Source: Flavobacterium psychrophilum
Lineage (GTDB): Bacteria; Bacteroidota; Bacteroidia; Flavobacteriales; Flavobacteriaceae
DNA: 38,934 bases
Assembly (NCBI GenBank): GCA_945897545.1
Contig: CAMDGJ010000003.1
Location: 1 to 38,934 of the forward strand
Direction of reading: 5' to 3'
Below are positions 34,769-38,934 of the stretch, in pieces. Under the pieces are notes generated by a model. It ran no database searches, was not told the origin of the DNA, and saw only the letters and a program-made list of their open reading frames with translations. The position numbers and the translations under genes are program-made. Numbering within the stretch: position 1 is the first letter of the stretch; the number at the start of each line of letters is the position of its first letter.

Positions 34769-35769
34769 TGGGAAAATTATCATTTTTAAACCCAGAGTTT
34801 TTTTGGTTGTTTCTTTTGATTCCAATTGCTGTTGCTTGGATTTATTGGAAAAGAAACGAGCAAACAGCCACATTAAAGATTAGTTCAACGCAAGGATTTA
34901 AGGGTTCAAACTCAGTTGTAACAAAGCTCAAACCTCTTTTGAACGTGATGCGATTATTGGCTTTAAGTTCTTTAATTATAGCAATGGCTAGACCAAGAAC
35001 GGTTGACATTAGCAATCAAACCAAGACGACAAGAGGAATTGATATCGTCATTGCAATGGACGTTTCGGGGAGTATGCTCGCCAAGGATTTGAGACCTAAC
35101 AGAATGGAAGCGCTTAAAGATGTTGCCGCTGATTTTGTCGAAGAAAGACCAAATGACAGAATAGGATTAGTTCTTTATGCATCAGAAGCGTATACAAAAA
35201 CACCAGTTACCAGCGACAAAGCGGTAGTTTTAGAAGCTATAAAAAGCGTAAAATATGACCAAGTTTTGCAAGACGGAACAGGAATTGGAATGGGATTATC
35301 AACGGCAGTAAATAGATTAAAGGACAGCAAAGCTAAAAGCAAAGTAATAATCCTTTTAACTGATGGTGTTAACAATGCCGGTTTCATCGAACCAGAAACA
35401 GCAGCCGACATTGCTAAACAATACGGGATAAAAGTATATACCATTGGTGTTGGAACAAATGGAATGGCCGAATCGCCTTATGCCTTGGCACCAAACGGAC
35501 AGATTATGTTTCAAATGATGAAAGTTGAAATCGATGAACAGTTAATGAGAAGTATAGCCCGAAAAACAGACGGAAAATACTTCAGGGCTACAAGCAACAG
35601 CAAATTGGCCGAGATTTATGCTTCTATCAATAAACTAGAAACTACTGAAATCGAAGAATTGAAATTCTATGATTACGACGAAAAATACAGACCATTCGTA
35701 TGGTTAGCAGGCTTTTTAATTCTGTTGGAAATTGGATTACGAAACACAGTTTATAGAAGTTTTATATAG
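34768..35769 (+). CDS. batA: BatA: membrane-anchored von Willebrand A protein
   Basis: 333 residues. Hydrophobic segments at about 10-27, 57-75 and 310-330 anchor a central vWA domain with MIDAS motif DVSGS at 98-102, TGIGMGLSTAV, and LLTDGVNNAGF. The N-terminal FLNPEFFWLFLLIPI is the standard BatA start. The Bat proteins were linked to aerotolerance in Bacteroides fragilis; biochemical function is still unclear. It is translationally coupled to the gene before it and precedes batB by 175 bp of repeats. Confidence 0.93.
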   Translation: MGKLSFLNPEFFWLFLLIPIAVAWIYWKRNEQTATLKISSTQGFKGSNSVVTKLKPLLNVMRLLALSSLIIAMARPRTVDISNQTKTTRGIDIVIAMDVSGSMLAKDLRPNRMEALKDVAADFVEERPNDRIGLVLYASEAYTKTPVTSDKAVVLEAIKSVKYDQVLQDGTGIGMGLSTAVNRLKDSKAKSKVIILLTDGVNNAGFIEPETAADIAKQYGIKVYTIGVGTNGMAESPYALAPNGQIMFQMMKVEIDEQLMRSIARKTDGKYFRATSNSKLAEIYASINKLETTEIEELKFYDYDEKYRPFVWLAGFLILLEIGLRNTVYRSFI

Positions 35770-35772
35770 TTT

Positions 35773-35944
35773 AAACACAAAGAGCACAAGGAATACGCTA
35801 AGAACACAAACAGAATTATATAAATTAAGAAATTAGAGTCAAACATCAACCGCTGTTAAAAGAATAATAAACAAAACATTAAAAATAAAGTTTGCAATTA
35901 ACTTTGTGAACTTAGTGAAAAAACTTAGTGACCTTCGTGGTTAA
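35773..35944. repeat. Opposed CTTNGTG-type repeat arms between batA and batB
   Basis: The left arm (about 35773-35811) read on the minus strand and the right arm (about 35902-35942) read on the plus strand both consist of CTTTGTG/CTTAGTG/CTTCGTG-like words at about 9-13 bp spacing and both end in TTTAAA/GTTAAA. About 90 bp of AT-rich sequence separates them. The right arm ends at the batB ATG. Confidence 0.65.
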
Positions 35945-36982
35945 ATGATAATGGAATTAGACGAATCAAAATATTTATACCTTCTTTTTATAGTGCCCAT
36001 TTTGGTATTACTTTTTCTATACAATCAATATTGGAAAAGAAGAAAACAGCGTGAATTTGGCGACTTGAATTTGATACAAAAATTAAGTCCTGAAAAATCC
36101 GTTTTCAAACCTGTATTCAAGTTGGTTGTAATGCTTTTAGCATTAGTTGGATTGATTTTAGGCTTGGTAAATCCAAAAATTGGAACCAAAATGGAAACCG
36201 TAAAACGCGAAGGAATCGACATCGTTTTTGCAATGGATGTCTCCAAAAGTATGCTCGCCGAAGATGTAGTGCCAAGCCGATTGGAAAAAAGTAAACAAAT
36301 CGTTTCGCAACTTATCAATCAGTTAGGGAATGACCGAATAGGGATCGTGGCTTATGCCGGAAGTGCTTTTCCTGTATTACCAATCACTACTGATTATAGC
36401 GTGGCCAAAATGTTTTTGCAAAGCATAAACACTGATATCGTTTCTTCACAAGGAACTTCGCTGGATGAAGCCATCAAATTAGCGGCAGCTTACTTTGACG
36501 AAAAAAGTAAAACCAGCAAGCTGTTGATTATGATTTCAGACGGTGAGGATCATTCAGAAGGAGCAGAATCAGCTGCGGAAGAGGCAAATAAACTCGGAAT
36601 GAAAATCATAACAATTGGCGTTGGAACTGAAAAAGGAAGTACAATTCCTTTGAGGGTAAACGGTGTTATCGAAAGTTTTAAAAGAGACAATAACAACGAA
36701 GTGGTGATAACAAAATTGAATAAAGAAGGGTTAACGTCAATTGCAAAAGCAACAAAAGGAGGATATGTTAGCGGAAATAACACCAAGGAAGTTATTGATT
36801 ATGTAAAAAATGCGCTAGACAATATCCAAAAAACCGAATTCGAATCGACTCAAATGGCCGATTTTCAATCCCAATTTCAATGGTTTTTGGGTTTTGCTTT
36901 TGCCTTATTATTTTTGGATGTTTTCCTTTTGGAAAGAAAGACAAAATGGGTGCGAAAGCTGAATTTATTTAACGAAAAATAG
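35945..36982 (+). CDS. batB: BatB: membrane-anchored von Willebrand A protein
   Basis: 345 residues from ATG 35945, or 343 from ATG 35951; the latter begins MELDESKYLYLLF, the usual family start, and either is possible. Membrane segments at about 10-27, 57-75 and 314-332 surround a vWA domain with MIDAS motif DVSKS at 98-102, GTSLDEAIKLAA and MISDGEDHSEG. BatA and BatB are paralogues and probably form a complex with BatC. The start lies directly at the edge of a CTTNGTG repeat, which thus supplies the ribosome-binding region. Confidence 0.93.
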   Translation: MIMELDESKYLYLLFIVPILVLLFLYNQYWKRRKQREFGDLNLIQKLSPEKSVFKPVFKLVVMLLALVGLILGLVNPKIGTKMETVKREGIDIVFAMDVSKSMLAEDVVPSRLEKSKQIVSQLINQLGNDRIGIVAYAGSAFPVLPITTDYSVAKMFLQSINTDIVSSQGTSLDEAIKLAAAYFDEKSKTSKLLIMISDGEDHSEGAESAAEEANKLGMKIITIGVGTEKGSTIPLRVNGVIESFKRDNNNEVVITKLNKEGLTSIAKATKGGYVSGNNTKEVIDYVKNALDNIQKTEFESTQMADFQSQFQWFLGFAFALLFLDVFLLERKTKWVRKLNLFNEK

Positions 36983-37012
36983 AGCCCCCAATCCCCGAAG
37001 GGAGAGTTAGCA
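36981..37012. repeat. GC-rich intergenic repeat, degenerate copy
   Basis: GCCCCCAATCCCCGAAGGGA followed by GAGTTAGCA. It is the same family and orientation as 37798-37822 (both have CCCC…AAGGG…TTAGCA). It starts at the batB stop codon. Confidence 0.7.
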
Positions 37013-37047
37013 ACTATATTTAAAAGTTATAAAACAAATAATTACAA

Positions 37048-37797
37048 ATGATTAAAAAATATTTCATATTCATTTTCTTATTCCCCCTTTGGGGGTTAGG
37101 GGGCTATGCCCAAGAGAAAGATAAGACAATGCCTAAAGCTAATGAGGAATATTCCGAAAAGAAGTTCGCTGAGGCTGAAGCCAATTATAGAATTTCTAAT
37201 TCCAAATTTCCTAAAAGAACCGTTGCACCTTTTAATTTAGGGAATTCCATTTATAAACAAAACCAGAATGCGGAAGCAAAATTTGCTTATGCGAAAGCGA
37301 TTGAAAACACAAAATCAAGAACTCAAAAACATAAAATCTATCATAATTTAGGAAATGTTTTTATGAACGAAAAAAATTATACTAATGCGGTTGAAGCCTA
37401 TAAAAATGCCTTACGCAATAATCCTTCGGATGAAGAAACCAGGTATAATTATGCTTTGGCCAAAAAGAAGCTGAAAGAAAATCCTCCAAAAGACGATAAG
37501 AAAAAAGACAAGAAGGACGATAAAAAGGACGGAGATAAAGAGAAGAAAGACGACCAAAACAAAAAAGACAAGGACAAAGAAGACGATAAAGGAAAAGATA
37601 AACCATCGGATAAGGGCGAGAAAAAAGATGATAAACCAAAAGAGGAAGGAAAACCTAAGCCAATGCCAGGAGGGATTTCAAAGCAACGATTAGAAAATCT
37701 TTTGGAAGCCGTAAACAACGAAGAAAAGAAGATTCAAGATAAAGTAAATGCCCAAAAAGTAAAAGGAAAACCAACACCAGCAGAAAAGGATTGGTAA
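37048..37797 (+). CDS. batC: BatC: TPR protein with repeat-derived signal peptide
   Basis: 249 residues. Signal peptide about 1-21 (MIKKYFIFIFLFPLWGLGGYA), TPR repeats at about 25-145 (NEEYSEKKFAEAEANYRIS, PFNLGNSIYKQNQNAEAKFAY, YHNLGNVFMNEKNYTNAVEAY), a Lys/Asp-rich low-complexity linker at about 148-205, and a C-terminal segment RLENLLEAVNNEEKKIQDKV ending in KDW, which is conserved in BatC. It is thought to scaffold BatA and BatB in the periplasm. Part of the signal peptide, FPLWGLGG, is encoded by a copy of a 25-bp intergenic repeat. Confidence 0.9.
   Translation: MIKKYFIFIFLFPLWGLGGYAQEKDKTMPKANEEYSEKKFAEAEANYRISNSKFPKRTVAPFNLGNSIYKQNQNAEAKFAYAKAIENTKSRTQKHKIYHNLGNVFMNEKNYTNAVEAYKNALRNNPSDEETRYNYALAKKKLKENPPKDDKKKDKKDDKKDGDKEKKDDQNKKDKDKEDDKGKDKPSDKGEKKDDKPKEEGKPKPMPGGISKQRLENLLEAVNNEEKKIQDKVNAQKVKGKPTPAEKDW
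37081..37105. repeat. GC-rich repeat within the batC signal-peptide codons
   Basis: A 25-bp element starting TTCCCCCTTTGGGGG and ending TTAGGGGGCT, read in frame as FPLWGLGG. It matches the reverse complement of 37798-37822 at 24 of 25 positions. Confidence 0.85.
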
Positions 37798-37822
37798 AGC
37801 CCCCTAGCCCCCAAAGGGGGAA
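37798..37822. repeat. GC-rich intergenic repeat after batC
   Basis: AGCCCCCTAGCCCCCAAAGG then GGGAA, beginning at the last base of the batC stop region and followed by TTAGCA. Its inner CCCCC/GGGGG can form a short hairpin. It is the inverted partner of the element inside batC. Confidence 0.85.
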
Positions 37823-37852
37823 TTAGCACAAAATAAATGATTTAAAATTAAA

Positions 37853-38934
37853 ATGAAAAAAATTGTAGTATTACTTTTTTTAATTACCCAAACGCTATTG
37901 GCTCAAGTACAATTTGAAGCAAAAGTCAGCAAAACTTCGCTTGCACTAAACGAAAGACTTCGCATTGATTTCGTGATGAATATTGACGGGGACAACTTTA
38001 GCCAACCCTCCTTTGATGGATTCAAAATTATTGCTGGGCCAAGTCAGCAAGTGAGCCAGTCCTGGATAAATGGGAAAAGCTCTTTCGAAAAAGTCTATTC
38101 GTATTATCTATTGCCAACTCAAAAAGGAAATCTGATTATCAAACAGGCTTCTATAGAATACAATGGTCAAATTTATAAAACCGTACCATTAAAAATCAAC
38201 GTTACATCGGCAGTAGAACAACCAAAAGACCCCAACGATACACAAATTTCCGCCGATGATAATATTTATCTAGTAGCCGATATTTCTAAGACAAATCCAT
38301 ACATCAACGAACCCATTACAGTGGTTTACAAACTGTATTTCAGCTATAATATCGGAATTACCAATTGGAGAGAGTTAGACAAACCTAAATACAATGATTT
38401 TTGGAGCCAAAACATCGACATCAAGCAACTCGTGGGTGAAGAAGGAATGTTCAAAGGAGAAAAGTACCGTTTTGTGGTGCTCCGAAAAACAGTTTTATAT
38501 CCGCAAAAATCGGGAAAACTAGTTATTGAACCTTTGTCTTTGGACATTGATGTACAATTACCTACAAACCGTAGAGATATGTTTGGCCGAGTTCAAGTTA
38601 CTAATGGGAACAAAAGAGTGTCTGCCGGAGCCAAAACAATTGCTGTAAAAGCACTTCCTGAAGCTGGAAAACCTTTAGATTTTTCGGGTGCCGTGGGTAA
38701 ATTTGATTTTAAGGTAACCCCTTCGAAAACGAATTTAAAAAACGGAGAAAGTCTTGATTTGATTGTTAGCGTGACTGGAAACGGGAATATGAAATTATTC
38801 AATTTACCAAAACCCGTGGTGCCAAATTCACTCGAAATGTATGATCCTGTTCATAGCGAAAAAGTAAATACTACGTTATCAGGAATGTCTGGAAAAATAT
38901 CCGACAGTTACACTATTATTCCCCAATTCAAAGG
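37853..38934 (+). CDS. batD: BatD (oxygen-tolerance family), 5' part, cut by window end
   Basis: 360 codons are visible and the frame is still open at the window end. Signal peptide MKKIVVLLFLITQTLLAQ, then the beta-sandwich repeats of the BatD family: VQFEAKVSKTSLALNERLRI, NFSQPSFDGFKIIAGPSQQ, YSYYLLPTQKGNLII, ISADDNIYLVADISKTNPY, and RFVVLRKTVLYPQKSGKLVI. The second repeat begins around FDFKVTPSKTNLKNGESLDL (residues about 282-301). It is a periplasmic protein, probably with a C-terminal membrane anchor outside the window. Fifty-five bp separate it from batC. Confidence 0.93.
   Translation, partial: MKKIVVLLFLITQTLLAQVQFEAKVSKTSLALNERLRIDFVMNIDGDNFSQPSFDGFKIIAGPSQQVSQSWINGKSSFEKVYSYYLLPTQKGNLIIKQASIEYNGQIYKTVPLKINVTSAVEQPKDPNDTQISADDNIYLVADISKTNPYINEPITVVYKLYFSYNIGITNWRELDKPKYNDFWSQNIDIKQLVGEEGMFKGEKYRFVVLRKTVLYPQKSGKLVIEPLSLDIDVQLPTNRRDMFGRVQVTNGNKRVSAGAKTIAVKALPEAGKPLDFSGAVGKFDFKVTPSKTNLKNGESLDLIVSVTGNGNMKLFNLPKPVVPNSLEMYDPVHSEKVNTTLSGMSGKISDSYTIIPQFK

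Noticed and set aside
37382..37718. Serine/phenylalanine-rich minus-strand frames in batC
   Set aside because: They are the antisense of the Lys/Asp-rich linker, where biased codons leave the other strand open by chance.

Overview
The window comes from a Bacteroidota chromosome, almost certainly a flavobacterium (Flavobacterium or a close relative). It is AT-rich, its intergenic regions carry TAnnTTTG-type -7 promoter elements rather than E. coli -10 boxes, and there are few Shine-Dalgarno sites. It encodes type IX secretion (T9SS) sorting tails, a TonB-dependent receptor beside a surface-type lipoprotein, a DUF4270 lipoprotein, an atpD-atpC pair apart from the other ATP synthase genes, and a complete Bat (aerotolerance) operon.

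Layout. 1-6.9 kb: a partial gene, a DUF2752 membrane protein, a bifunctional OlsF-type aminolipid acyltransferase, exonuclease III, an OmpA-family lipoprotein, a Tas-type aldo/keto reductase and a secreted sugar dehydrogenase with a T9SS tail. 7.2-14.4 kb: radA, the pantothenate genes panC-panD, and divergently a half-length glycogen-synthase-like protein, DUF4270 lipoprotein and glmS. 14.6-19 kb: a TonB receptor and an SGNH/GDSL lipoprotein. 19.2-21.1 kb: atpD and atpC.

21.2-26.1 kb is the accessory region. A truncated IS5-type transposase runs into the 3' third of an aldehyde dehydrogenase gene (ALDH7/AmaB type). A second copy of the last 144 bp of that gene lies 3.9 kb further on. The two copies differ at 11 positions, all synonymous. 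Between them sit a three-gene surface-protein operon (T9SS tail protein, beta-barrel, collagen-like/DUF7151 protein) and a small HTH gene with an 18-bp perfect palindrome in front of it. This looks like a cassette or island that arrived with a foreign copy of the gene end.

26.2-30.4 kb, all on the minus strand: metallophosphoesterase, AlbA_2-domain protein, a probable toxin-antitoxin pair, an SDR oxidoreductase and a YdhF-type aldo/keto reductase. 30.6-38.9 kb: moxR, DUF58, a four-helix-bundle (23S-rRNA-IVS-type) gene bracketed by inverted repeats, a BatD-like protein, batA, batB, batC and a batD cut by the window end. This operon is expected to build a membrane complex of von Willebrand A and TPR proteins assembled with the MoxR ATPase.

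The other main theme is intergenic repeats: a family with 7-bp period in at least five gaps, a GC-rich 25-bp element of which one copy encodes part of the BatC signal peptide, and CTTNGTG-type arms between batA and batB. No rRNA, tRNA or CRISPR array was seen.
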